The notes under the pieces were generated by a model. It was not told the origin of the DNA. It ran no database searches and saw only the letters and a program-made list of their open reading frames with translations. A stretch of 64,000 nt of DNA, taken from assembly GCA_037893245.1 (NCBI GenBank), contig JBAIAA010000510.1:62001-126000 (forward strand). The letters are read 5' to 3'. Origin of the DNA: Crossaster papposus. Taxonomy: Eukaryota > Echinodermata > Asteroidea > Velatida > Solasteridae. The number at the start of each line of letters is the position of its first letter. Position 1 is the first letter of the stretch. The position numbers were made by a program, and so were the translations under genes. Shown in pieces: positions 46,397 to 57,287 of this stretch.

Positions 46397-46861
46397 CGTT
46401 TGGTTACTGAATCGATGGCAAAATGTAGCAGTCTTTTCCCAAGTCCGTTTCTCCCTCATAGAAGTGTAAGGAAGGCATGCCACGGAGCCTGTCCCTGTCA
46501 TCTTCTATCAACTACAGAAGCACCACGACTTGAGACTTCGCCGTTACATCAAGTTGCAACCCAGCGGGTAGTAGATCTCCCACGGCAGTTGAGGCCCCAT
46601 TGCAGAGCAAGACTTTCTTAGCATTGATGGTCCTGTCGGCTTCGGTCCTGCCAGTCTCTTGGAAGATGCCCAAAGTGCCCGTGTCCGTTGCTTGGGTCAT
46701 TTTTTCAACGGACAGAAAGTTAAACCATACCAGCAGTTTCGTTTGATCGAGGACTTTGACACTGATCCCTGTCTGGTTGGCACCATCGAGTAGCTTACGG
46801 CTGAGGGAACCGTCGTGTGAAGTCAGCCACAACACTCCAACGTCCCTGTAACAATGTACCC
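46397..46861 (-). pseudogene. Oxidoreductase middle exon, longest copy
   Basis: The acceptor 'ttctctgtag' ends at 46862. It encodes GVLWLTSHDGSLSRKLLDGA, then MTQATDTGTLGIFQETG, then NAKKVLLCNGASTAVGDLLP. The family usually has a longer stretch between the second and third pieces, so an intron or deletion near 46640 is likely. The 3' part is shifted after TAKSQVV and has a changed codon before the donor ACG/GTAAAT at 46397. It is the only copy with the 5' half of this exon. Confidence 0.65.
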
Positions 46862-47014
46862 CTACAGAGAAAAATGACAGGTAACCAACTATTTAAGGCG
46901 TCATGCAATGTCAATGGCTGTTGACTGGTTCCCAGCCATTTATTACTCTAATAGCATATTTTCCATAATAATAGCAGGTACTTGAATAGTGAAACATTCT
47001 AAATATCATTTCAG

Positions 47015-47237
47015 CTCCCTGAGGAGTGTACAGTTCGATGCTGCCATTTCGGCGCAGAGCAGCTAAATTAATCACAATGACCATCTCTGCCCTCACAGGT
47101 ACCCATTTACTCCTGGGTGGGGAGAAGCAATGAGGCACACGCACAACCCCAGGTTGGACTCGAACCTACAACCTGCAGAATTACCAGCAGACCACGAATT
47201 CAATGCTCCTGGCCACGAGGCCACGACACAGCCCTAA
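47015..47237 (-). mobile_element. Reversed SINE, D2
   Basis: Counterpart of 6290-6505. Box B on the minus strand reads 'ggttcgagtcc'. It lies upstream of the longest middle oxidoreductase exon. Confidence 0.75.
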
Positions 47238-48105
47238 ATAAGTGGTCTTCTACAATTGAAAACTCTGATATGAGATAGTTGTTTTCCAATGAAAAAGAAC
47301 ACAGTCCTACCTATTCCTTTGTACTTGTGTAGTTGGGAAAATGTCCAAATACTCACTTTTCTTACTTCCAGAAACTTGTTTTAACCTCAAATTTTGATTC
47401 TGGGCTTTTCAAGAGTTCCTCTTTATTTAAAAATGTGTCCTCTAAAGCTCTTACAGAAAGGGCAAAACGGACTTTGGGCGTGCGCAAGTCTACAATCCGT
47501 AACCTCTTCCCGCATCCTGTGGACGTCAATGGTTCACAGGTTCACAGTACGCGTGAAATATCTGCACATAATAAGTATGCATTCACACGTGCGTGCATTT
47601 CTCTCTTAATAATGGGCACCGAATACAGACCGGCTTTCATAATTCTATTTAAAAAAAACAGGTTTAGCGTCACCGCCCGTTTCCTTTTTGGGGCCGCCTC
47701 CTATTTTATTTATTTATTTTTTTGTTTAAATGTTAAATTTTATCATAAAAAAAATAAAATAAATAAATTTAAAAGATAATACAATTTTAAGATCGTATTT
47801 TAGACTAGCATCACTGTGTACATGCTGTGGAAATGTATTTGTTCTAATAGGAAGGATAGGGTGTGACGTGTGCGTTGCATACATGATCGACCCACATAAA
47901 TGTATGCTGATGTACGCGTTGAGTGTAGCGCGTATTGTTCCAAAGAGCCAGCGCTACAGAGCTGAATTGAAATAAAAGTTCATAATTTAACTGTATTTAG
48001 ATTATAATTATATAACATTAAAACCAAGCCGAATTTTTGGGTGAGGCATGAAGGTAGGAAACCTCCATGGCATGGGTGAGGTGTTATAAACTTATATATA
48101 TTGTA
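47238..48105. other. Decayed 5' region of the D2 oxidoreductase
   Basis: Matches D1 intron sequence, then a short exon 2 relic (47610-47648, 'aatgggcaccgaatacagac'), then an AT-rich run. From about 47870 it continues as D1 8450 onward. The region that should hold exon 1 is missing. Confidence 0.55.
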
Positions 48106-48412
48106 ACGAGCGTGAAAATACTGGTACAATTACTAAATGACAAAAGAGACTGAAGAGATCGTGCTGTGGCTTCAAATAATAATAACAGTTTTATTATCTG
48201 TTTGATGCTTCCAATACTACAAGCACACACTATGCCTAATGTGCATAAACCGAATGCCTATGTGTGTAACAATGAGACGGAGCGTCAATGTGTATTGCAA
48301 TCCAACGTCGAGTAAGACGCGCTCCGTGTACTAGGTCTACCGGGCCAGAACCAGTCACGACCTGAACATTGATCTGAATCTCTGAACCCCGAGCACTGAT
48401 TTGGCTCGTTAC
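48106..48412 (-). mobile_element. Truncated LTR remnant, D2
   Basis: Matches D1 8729-9030 from TGTAACG to 'gatttggctcgt', then diverges before the TATA box. It is a fossil older than the block duplication. Confidence 0.4.
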
Positions 48413-51400
48413 GAAATGTAACTTGATACCTATTTCTTATCTTCCGTAAGGCAATCACATTTGGTAGAACGATTTTGTAAAATGACCTGTGACATCGCAG
48501 AGCACCCCCGCTTATAGTGGTACGGTCGCCATACACTTTTTTTCAAGATCAAAGTGTCTGATGCAGCTTGCGGAATTAACCTTGAAATTTCACTTTTCAT
48601 CCAAATCGTATGTAAACATTAGTACCACAATCTTATTCGTCGATGTGTACTTGCATCTCACTCAGATGGCTTATCAAGTACTTTTGTGGCCGTTTTGAGG
48701 GTGAAATCGGATGTTTTGGGCAAACATTAGTCCGAGCAACTTGGACCCAAAAATCACCTTTTCTAACATCTTTTCCGACATTTCGGGTGATATCCAAGCA
48801 AGAGCCCTTTGGATCGGTGTACGAAATGTCTGCACATCGATCCCCCATGACCTCCCACAAACTTATCCCCCAAAATGTCATGGAGAACGGCCACTTACAA
48901 AAATGCTGCTTGTCCCCAATAGGCACTAATCAAGGAAGACACTAACAGTATCAGTGTGTTCTTACCTTACAAAAAAGTGAGAAAATCAGGCCACAAAATG
49001 TGGAGCAATGTTCGCCGATTAAAATGCAAGTAGCCATTGTTGAGCAAAGTCAACGGCCATTACCTGTTTCGTGCACTGTGCTGTCACACAACACCCCGTC
49101 AAAAACATGTTTCTTTGACCTATACTAGCCTACATACATCAAAGATACACGTCGTTTATAAAAACGAACTTTCTCCATACTGAACAGGCACCTTTTTACC
49201 TTTGACGTTGCCTTTTTAACTCCAAATAAAATAGTGAAAGAAAAAGTTCCTTACCGCAGTTTCATAATCATAGGCTAGGCCAAGGGCGCCGCCATTACTA
49301 AAACTATTCGCACCTCGACTTTTGAGGGCGCTACACATTATTTTTGTCAAAACATTCGCTTCAGACGCATCGCGTCCAAAAGCGACAAATCTATTATTAT
49401 CATTGTTTTTTCTATTTTGTTTTTCAAGACCCATTTTTACTGTGTTTGTTTTTGTACCTACTTGTATCTCACCGAAATTTCGCGACGATTTTCTCTCCAC
49501 TGATGTACACTCCGAACCTGGTGCGCTGGATAGCCGGGCTCAATAGCCCTTTCGCTGGACTCTGTTGTTCTCTAACACAATGACTGCTAGATGGACCTTG
49601 CTGTAGGCCCAACTCGGGTTCGCAGTTTGCTTACTATTGACGAATATTACGACGATGTTTCATTCAGCAGGTAGACCCAGCCTTGTACTTTACACCCCAA
49701 GCGACGAGGTAAATGGTGGTCGACTTCAGATTACTCTTTAGTCGATGGGACTCTTCCACATAAATTGAAAGGGCCCGGTGATGCAGGTACACCCCCCTGC
49801 TACACCTGGCTGGGGTAGTAGAGGGAGCTTAACCCATCACTGGGTTAACAAAGGTCATACAGGGGTCAAAATTCAAATATATTCCAATCGTGTCGATATG
49901 CATATCAAATTACTCGTCTAGTCATGAGGATTCTAAAAATGTATAGTTTGGAGGGTATTTATGGGAGTTGTCACAAGTCAGTTCTAGCCACATTATCTCT
50001 GCTAGACGACAGTCAGTGGTTGGAGTCCGTGGACGTAGACCGTGGGATGATCATCTAAAAGGGCTCTAGTTTTTGAGTTTTGTAGTCTACCCTCTGCAAC
50101 TACCTGATTCCCCCCCCCCCCCCCCCCCCAGATTTACTTCAGATAGTCCTGAATGACATGTAAAATTCGTCAAGGGCAAAACCTGCACACTAATGAATTA
50201 TCCCAATTAGAAAATAATTATAGGAAAATAGCGCCCTCTGCTGCTCAAAACTAGAGAACTGTGCACAAACTCAATTGGGAAATCACGTGTGTACCAACGA
50301 ATAGGGAAATTACCCTGACTATTTTATCTTGCTTTTCCTTTACAGGTTTTTGAATACTTTTTGCCCAGATCTCATGTAATTAATGCTATTTAACACGGAA
50401 TACATTAAAATGTTTATTATTTTGCAAGTCAATAATTTCCCCCATGATTTTATTTAATAAATACTGCAATGGTTTCAATTTACTGTCACCGACAAACGTT
50501 TTGGACCTCATTGTGTTCATTTGCCAAGTCAATAGAACTTAAACAGACCTTAATTAAATTAAAATAAAATAAAATAAATAATTTGATACAGACTAATATT
50601 GCTGACACGTGATAAACATTTTACTGATCTCATGGATTTTTTGTATTCCTTAATTTCAGATGTCACACTTATATATTTAAAATAAACATTGTTTGTTTAC
50701 AAACATTTGTTGATTTTTACAAAACTTTATTTGCATTGCAAGTGTCATTCAATTTTCTTTGTTACTTTTAATATTGAACATTTATTGTTACCCTCATTCT
50801 CATTATGAATTTAATTGGTGACCTTTCACTGGTTAACTCATTGTTTGTCATGTTGTTGTTCCCCCAGCTTTTTCTACAAGTCATCATTGGTTTGGAGCAC
50901 AAAAAGCAAACCCAGAACCTCTTGCCTATTCTACCTTCTTTGTATGCATATGTGCACACGACAAGTTACACACGATTTATAAATTGATGATCATGTATCT
51001 AGTGTTACAAAATACACACAGATTGTTTTAATTTAACAATTTCAAAGAATTAAAGTTATTACCAATTTAAATGAAAATTATAAAAGTCTATTTTCCAAAC
51101 TGCCTTGTTTTTAAGCACAATATCACAGTGCCTGATGATCAGTCAATTCAATTCCCAAATAAATTGTTGCCCATTTATTTAAGGTGTACATTTTGGATAG
51201 CCAAAAGCTTAGTTACACATTGTACTCATGCAAAATCCTCTTCTCAATTTCTCCTCTGCCCGCTGTATTGTCGTTGTATTGCAGAAGTGCCGATAACACT
51301 GAATGTGGTACCCAGGGCGTCCAAGTCTAATTTTAAAAAAAAGTGAAATAAATTAGGACCTAATTACTAATTTAATAAAATTAGGCTTAATCCTTAAATA

Positions 51401-51642
51401 GCGAACGTCTAAAAAAAAATGTTTATCTTTGCTTATAGAATGTGAAAATAATAAAGATGGTGAAGTTAAGGTTATTCTTTCATGATTATTACTCCATCCG
51501 TAAGTGTAGGGTGCTTAGGGGTACATTCACAAAAGGGTAGGTGCCTAGGTGGTCTTGCTCCTTCCAGTGTTTTGATGGGCCAGTCAAATCTTCATGAATC
51601 GTTTATGTGCAATGCTTATTAAGTTTTGGATGTGTATAAAAT
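48413..51642. other. End of D2 and unique AT-rich intergenic region
   Basis: D2 homology ends near 49085. Beyond it I see no gene or RNA. Notable only are a poly-C run (50109-50129) and AT-rich sequence from 50400 to 51480. Confidence 0.45.
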
Positions 51643-51805
51643 AACTTGCCCGCTAACCAACTCGCCCCTTACCTACTCGCCCCTTACCTACTCGCCCCTT
51701 ACCTACTCGCCCCTTACCAACTCGCCCCCTAACCGAGTCGCCACCTGGCCTACTCGCCCCCTCCGACCGACTCGCCCACTGGCCGACTCGCCCCAGTAGG
51801 CAGTT
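51643..51805. repeat. Tandem 15-16 bp repeat
   Basis: About ten units of 'actcgccccttacct' with drift to 'actcgccccctaaccg' in the right half. Confidence 0.85.
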
Positions 51806-52231
51806 TGAACCATGGACATTGTATCCCTAACCATAAAATGGTACATTTTGAGGAATACAAACACTCTCAACCTAGACATTTTGTTAAAGGAAACATGTAA
51901 TAAGGTTTTTTTTTGCTTAAATCAATAAAGTATCATATTGACAACAACATTATGTGTGAGGTTGTGTTTATTTTCTGTGATAAATGGGAGAAAATAATTT
52001 TTGAAAATGTTTAGTCATACCACTCCGCCCCTCAAAGGGAAGCCTCATTAACATAAAACTTCGCGTGGGGTATGACAAAAATCGAGGCAGAGAATTGCCT
52101 CGCTGCGGGGGTGCGAGTACCCGGGCCTGGCTTGCATTATGCGCGCATTGCATGCAACAAGTCTTTGTCTACGAGTTTACCATGCCGGTTTTTTATTCTA
52201 AATCAGGGTAAAAATACAACTGTTTTCAGTC

Positions 52232-52765
52232 ATGCCGACTAGATGTGTAGCTGCTGGGTGTAGCAAAACTACCAAGGATAGAGTAAGCCTTCATTTGTTT
52301 CCGGCTGATCCTAAATATCGGAGGATTCGGACAGCCAAAGTAAAGCTTACCGGAGCGAAATGGTCCCGTTGGGCCTAGTGATTTTTCGGCCCGATCTGCA
52401 GCGACCATTTTGAGCGGTCGTGCTTCGACACTGGTCTGTACAGCAATGTTGGCATTCCCTTAAAAAACATGCTTAAGTCAGATGCTGTCCCAACGATATT
52501 CCAATCAGACGAATCTGTACTGTTTTCGTCAGATTCACTAAAAACCGACGAAGAACTTTCACGATCGTCCATGTTTAGTCCGCGCCGATTACTGTACATG
52601 TACATGTACTTTGTACGGTATCCTTTGCTTTTGACAGCGTGCGTGTGGGTGATCGCGTTTACATGTACATGTACGTACGTGTGCACAAGGCGTACGGGAT
52701 TCGTACACTCTTGTACTCACAACAATGTGTGCGTACGTGGCCACGCGAACCCGTCTCGTACCTAG
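52232..52765 (+). pseudogene. THAP zinc-finger domain fragment
   Basis: The start at 52232 (MPTRCVAAGC, then SLHLFP) gives the first half of the C2CH THAP finger (Cys5, Cys10). The second half, ICSDHFERSCF and AVPTIF at 52394-52501, lies in the same frame. Between them are two adjacent stops (52376-52381). Read one frame over, this gap gives GPVGPSDFS, the expected KW.PSDFS region, so a pair of compensating frameshifts is likely. THAP domains bind DNA in host regulators and in P-element transposases. A serine-rich acidic tail follows, then low-complexity 'tacatgtaca'. No transposase is attached. Confidence 0.65.
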
Positions 52766-53234
52766 ACGTCGCGTACCGACTATCGATAATTTGTCCGGGT
52801 TCTGACTCGATTTACGTCACTCATTTTGAGTGGCCGCGAAATTTAAAAAGGGGGGGTCAATTTCTGGACGGCAAATTACCACACTAAACGTACACTAGAA
52901 CCAGTTTTGCTTTTTATTCACATTTGATACACATAAATCTATTGATTTAAAACAAAAAATGCGTAATGAAGAAGTTAGACTACATGTTTCCTTTAAAGAG
53001 AGATTCACGTATACACACAATCAATCGTATTTAATTACCAAATTCAAAAAATGTTAGTAAAAATAGGCCTATACTTTTTAAAAACCTATAGCTGTTTTGA
53101 ATCAGATTTTATCGCTTATAACAAAAAGCTATGATTTTGTTTACATCGTACAATGTCAATGATTCAAACAAGTGGACTGCCTATTGAGGGGGCAAGTCGG
53201 CCAGGGGGCGCACCAGTCGGTCAGGGGGCAAGTT

Positions 53235-53600
53235 GACATGACACTATAAAAAAATCCCCAATAACTACTAATAATAATATTATAAGAGTAATAATACAAT
53301 TGTTTTTCCACAATCTTTACCTTATTTTGCCTATAAACCGTCTTTATCATGAACCATGGGAATTTGTATCCTGAAATAGCCCCCCCCCTCTTCCTAAACA
53401 TTGTATAATATTGTTTGAGCCTGAGGCAATGTTTATGTTTACAAAAAAAACAATTGATAAAATATATATTTTTTTTAAAGCTGGGCCAAAATTAATCAAT
53501 GAAATTTTGCCTAAATACCTTTGACTTCCACTAGTACTGGGCCTCAGCAACTGGGGCTGTGCTTTTTGATAAGCTTGGAAGGTCTTTGTCATGTTTGTCC
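53235..53600. other. Spacer with downstream part of gag-like fossil
   Basis: AT-rich sequence. On the minus strand near 53500-53595 the reading resembles the far end of the gag-like fossil beyond the inserted element. No host gene is seen. Confidence 0.35.
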
Positions 53601-54002
53601 GGGCTGCGAATTTTTTTTTCCCAAACAGGTTTGCAAAATTTCATGAATTATTCAGTAGTTTGGATGAGAAGTTATGTTTATTCATCGGAATAAAACATGA
53701 CGTCACAGCATTGTTGTTATTAGTTACCTATTTACAATAAATCACTTTAAAGAACAGCTGTTGTCGAGCTGCTATACGTAGTGTAGTGGATAGTGGGATT
53801 GGCTATGGATCAAAGATCCCGGGTTCGAATCCTGGTGTAGTAGGTCACCTCGTTTTTCCTAGTCAAATTGATATCTTTAGAGTATTTTTAATTTAAGGGG
53901 AAAAGGAGACCTAGAACCTAAGTGTTGTACAGCGATCAACGCAACTACTGAATAATTCATGAAATTGTGCAAACCTGTTTGGGAAAAAAAAATTCGCGGC
54001 CC
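53601..54002. mobile_element. Inverted-repeat element with a nested tRNA-like SINE
   Basis: A 402-bp element whose ends are inverted repeats of about 58 bases, starting 'gggctgcgaattttttttt' and mirrored at 53945-54002. Its centre (53779-53840) has 'tagtgtagtggatagtggg' and 'gggttcgaatcctgg', box A- and box B-like. It is inserted in the gag-like fossil. No clear target duplication is seen. Confidence 0.7.
53779..53850 (+). repeat. tRNA-like SINE head
   Basis: Box A-like 'tagtggatagtggga' and a perfect box B 'gggttcgaatcc' at normal spacing. The flanks do not form an acceptor stem, so it is a SINE and not a tRNA gene. Confidence 0.6.
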
Positions 54003-56560
54003 GGTGGCCATCTTGTGTGTGGTGTGGAACTCTGTTCGGCTTGGTAGATAGTTGTTCAACCTTCTGGGTCAGCTGTCGTACGGTGAAAACAAGATCTTGT
54101 AGAACGTCGTGGTCGGACATCTGCGGTTGATTCTTGTTAGCTTGCTGGTTAGTGGTGTTGGGGGTAGGGTTACTCATGTGGTGTGTACTTGGTCGTTCAG
54201 CAGGTGGGACTTGAGAGGACCTTTGGGATTGTGGTTTGGCATTGGTCTTGGTGGTCGCGTTAAGTCTAGTTTCCCTTTCTAGTTGTCTGACTTCTATCTG
54301 CAACTGCCTAAATGTCATCTCTCGTGGCCGCATTGGTGCTATTCTCTGATTAACTCTTTCATCATGGACACCACGCATGAACTGCTGAGTAAGCATATGG
54401 TTTCTGTTTGGGAAAGGCTTTCCTTTGCTCATTCGTTCTTCTACTGTGCGGAGTGTGGCCTCTAGTTCTACGGCATAGATGCTAGGTGTTTCGTTGGGGT
54501 TCCTCATTCGTTCATAGAAGTTGGCCAGTGGGTCACCAGTCATCGCGGTTTCACTGAACTGTGATACAAGTTCGGCGAATGCGTGGCTGGCCGTGTGCTG
54601 TTCTGGTGGTAAGTTGAGAACAAGTTTTCGTGCTGCACCTCCCAGATAACGTACAATGGTTGAGAATTGCATCTCTGCCGGCATCGATGTACTGTCGAGA
54701 AGATATTTAGTGTCTCTCACCCAGTCGTCGATGGAAACGTTTGAGCCTTCTCGACCAGAGAAGACCGGGACACTCTTCAGCTGATGGGAGGGCAAAAGTT
54801 GTATTTTAGGTGAAGGAGAACTTCGTGTCTGTAGGTGATGCAGGTCATTGGGTGAATAACGTGGATATATCGGAGACGCGGTGCTTAGTGATGCTCCAAC
54901 AGGGGCAGCGGGAGTAGACAGAGGCTGTTGAAGTTGAGGCGATGGTTGGCGAGGAAAGCTTCGGTGGTGAGTCGAGGCTGGGGAATGATGGTGGGGAAAG
55001 CTTTGGTTAACTCGTTGCTCGAGTTCATTCAACTCAGCGAGGAACTGGTTTGCCAATGGCTGTGCACTGGGAAGCTCTGTTTCTGGAGAGGTTCGTCGTG
55101 GTAGGTATTGTTGATCTTCCCTACGGTGAGGACTAAGTACCGGAGGGTGGCGATGTGTTTGATGAGAAGTGGGTTGACCTTGAATTGTGGTTGGCGTTGG
55201 AAAGAGTTCTTCCTTTGACGCAAATCTCCTGGAAGCAGCCATATTGCTGGGCGAGATGGAATATGAAAATGACGAGATGCAAAGCGGTGATGGAGACGGG
55301 AGAAATGGGCTACTAATAGATATGGGTAGGAAATGGCAGGTTTGTCTAAACCAACAAATTGCCCCAACAAAGTAAAAAATCAGGAAGAACATTGGAATAA
55401 ACAGCAACTTGAAGGTAGCACAATAAATAGAGGGAATTAATATGATGCAATAGCATACGTAAATCAACAAGGATATAAATCAGGTATTATCAGCAATCAC
55501 ATAAACAGGTGCTAATAATCTCAAATGTATGCAACCAAATGACCAATCCGGATCGATAATTTCAATCAAGAAAACAAACGAAATTATCATGAATTCAATA
55601 ATGTGAACGGGGTAGGAGGGAGGGTATAAAACAAAAATATAAATCACAATGATCAAAATAAATAAAATGTCTAAACTGGTCGACGTCTTTGCACACACAG
55701 GTAAGTGAATAAGGGTACTTGGGCGCTCAAATAATCTAAGCTGTAATAAGCAGTATTTGCTGCCCAAGCTATGACTGATATCGAATGCAACAATTAACAG
55801 TACACTGTTGAAAGTCTACTAGAGGAATTGCGAACTGGTGTACAACATTATATAACCTTTGTAAGCCCGGAATTTACAATACAATTATACTATTGACAAT
55901 CAGGGGTAACATACAATTGGAAACAGCAGTGCTTGTTACTATGGACTTACTGCATCTTGACAGCCGCGTCACAGAGTATCTTGATCGCTGGTTGATTGGT
56001 CTTGTGAACAACAAGAACTGTTATCCCAGGCGTTCCGAACAGCAGTTCAGTTCCGAGTCTGTTTCAGGATAAGAATGACGACAAAGGCCGGGTGATCGAA
56101 GAAACAGACTTTATAATGTTCGTCGATTCGAAGATCAGTGTTGTCCTGTATACGCCATCAATTGGGTCACTTGTGGACACTGTAGACACAGGTACGTGAT
56201 CACCGGTGCTTGATCGTGATGCTCGTCCCGGCTGGTCACGGCTTGTCTCGCGTCCGGCTCGCCACGCTCGTCCGGCTCGTTGTCTGCGTTCGACCAGGAA
56301 GGTACCCACGAACTCGGTCACAAAACCCAGCTGGATTGGCTACACCCGGCTCCGGAAGAAAGTATACGTCTAGTATAGGCGATAGATCTGCGGTAGCCGA
56401 GGACTGGCAACCCGGCTGGACTTCTAAAAATGCGAATCAGGTCGGTTTGGCCAGTGGGGGATGGCTGCGTCGGGAGAAACTCAGATTGGATTCAGCTCAT
56501 CAGATACTATTCAGATGCTTGTAGATTTTCCCCGTACCCGGATCTTCCACCATTTGTGAC
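54003..56560 (-). mobile_element. Ty3-like gag fossil
   Basis: The minus strand from about 55.24 kb to 54.0 kb encodes a retrotransposon gag: a Ser/Pro/Gln-rich N-terminal part, then a capsid-like block (VPVFSGREGSNVSIDDWVRD, LGGAARKLVLNLPPEQ, FYERMRNP) and a coiled C-terminal part. A primer-binding-site-like TGGTGGAAGATCCGGGT lies at about 56537-56553 on the same strand, suggesting a leader of about 1.3 kb and an LTR beginning near 56555. Pol is not seen next to it. It is broken: interrupted by the element at 53601 and lacking most of its length. Age cannot be judged without the second LTR. Confidence 0.65.
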
Positions 56561-57287
56561 CCGTGCTATACATTTAGGCCACGATTAATGGGTCGGGGAA
56601 ACTTCTTCTTATGTTTTGCTGGTTTATTTCGGAATCTGTAAATTGGAGAAGAGACAAAAATACGGTTTGAGTGGTCTTCATCCAAGAACAGAATGATTAT
56701 AAAATACTAATAGAAACAAGTAGCACGTAATTAACACATGCACAATTAGTTAAGTCAGAATTAACTTCGTGGTTCTCTCTAAATCCTATAACATTATAAA
56801 TCTTGAAAATGCAAGTCAAAAATACAAGATACATAATAAATGATGTAACTAAGTTATATCATTATCAAATACGATTACAAGTAAACTGTTAAAGGAGAAA
56901 ACAAAATAAATTGGTCATACCTGTAAATTGGAGAAGAGACGAAAATACGGTTTGAGTGGTCTTCATCCAAGAACAGAATGACGGTTAAAGCGCGCGAAAT
57001 TCAAAATGAAAAATCTAGAGGGCGCTTTGTCAAATTTAAATAACAAAAGAAGTAAACCTAGTTCGATGATCTACGTAAATGAAGTAAATACATATGCAAA
57101 CATGGGTTCAACCAACAATTAAAGGGGAGTCAGAAATAGCGCTTACGTTTTAAAGCAACTGTGACATTTAATACACATTTTTTCTAGCATCGATTGTACT
57201 TACAATGTTCATAGAAATGTATGGCACATCGTTGATGAATCTAGAACTTCTAGAAATCATTTAGTTATCTGACAATGGTGACTAACT
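56561..57287. other. Possible LTR and flank of the gag fossil
   Basis: A 62-base direct repeat ('ctgtaaattggagaagagac...') occurs at 56635-56696 and 56921-56982. The outer LTR edge is not recognised. No gene is seen. Confidence 0.35.

Larger units (their letters stand above)
37003..46861 (-). pseudogene. FAD oxidoreductase (DAO family), D2 copy with tandem-duplicated exons
   Basis: The minus strand carries a middle exon (46397-46861: RDVGVLWLTSHDGS, then AKKVLLCNGAST), five copies of the 144-base penultimate exon (45635, 44046, 42439, 40862, 38059 as low ends) and two terminal exons (39806-40050, 37003-37247). Three further 5'-truncated copies of the middle exon sit between the penultimate copies. 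Joints fit the enzyme: donor after TACCCAAACG, then GKWYLKIGHD, then IIPDLKPLSI. Exon 1 is absent, and only a scrap of exon 2 remains near 47610. I therefore call it a pseudogene, although the 3' exons stay open and may be transcribed. Confidence 0.72.
29940..49085. repeat. Segmental duplication block D2 (expanded copy of D1)
   Basis: This second copy of the block at 1-9975 starts at 'caagtcagtggttcgagtgg' and ends near 'ttgagcaaagtcaacggcc'. It is about twice as long as D1. The causes are a 2.2-kb TIR element in C1q intron 1 and tandem duplication of oxidoreductase exon segments between 35741 and about 46370. Internal deletions removed oxidoreductase exon 1 and most of the following exon. 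Both blocks point the same way, about 30 kb apart, as expected from unequal exchange. Confidence 0.9.
51643..53234 (+). mobile_element. Candidate THAP-bearing transposon with inverted minisatellite ends
   Basis: The left end (51643-51805) is an array of 15-16-bp units, 'actcgccccttacct'. The right end (53171-53234) is the same motif reversed with fewer units. Outermost bases match: AACTTGCCC.CT.ACC.ACT. Both inner edges read TAGGCAGT. A THAP domain lies between. The inverted arrangement suggests a DNA transposon, but no target duplication or transposase is seen. Confidence 0.45.
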
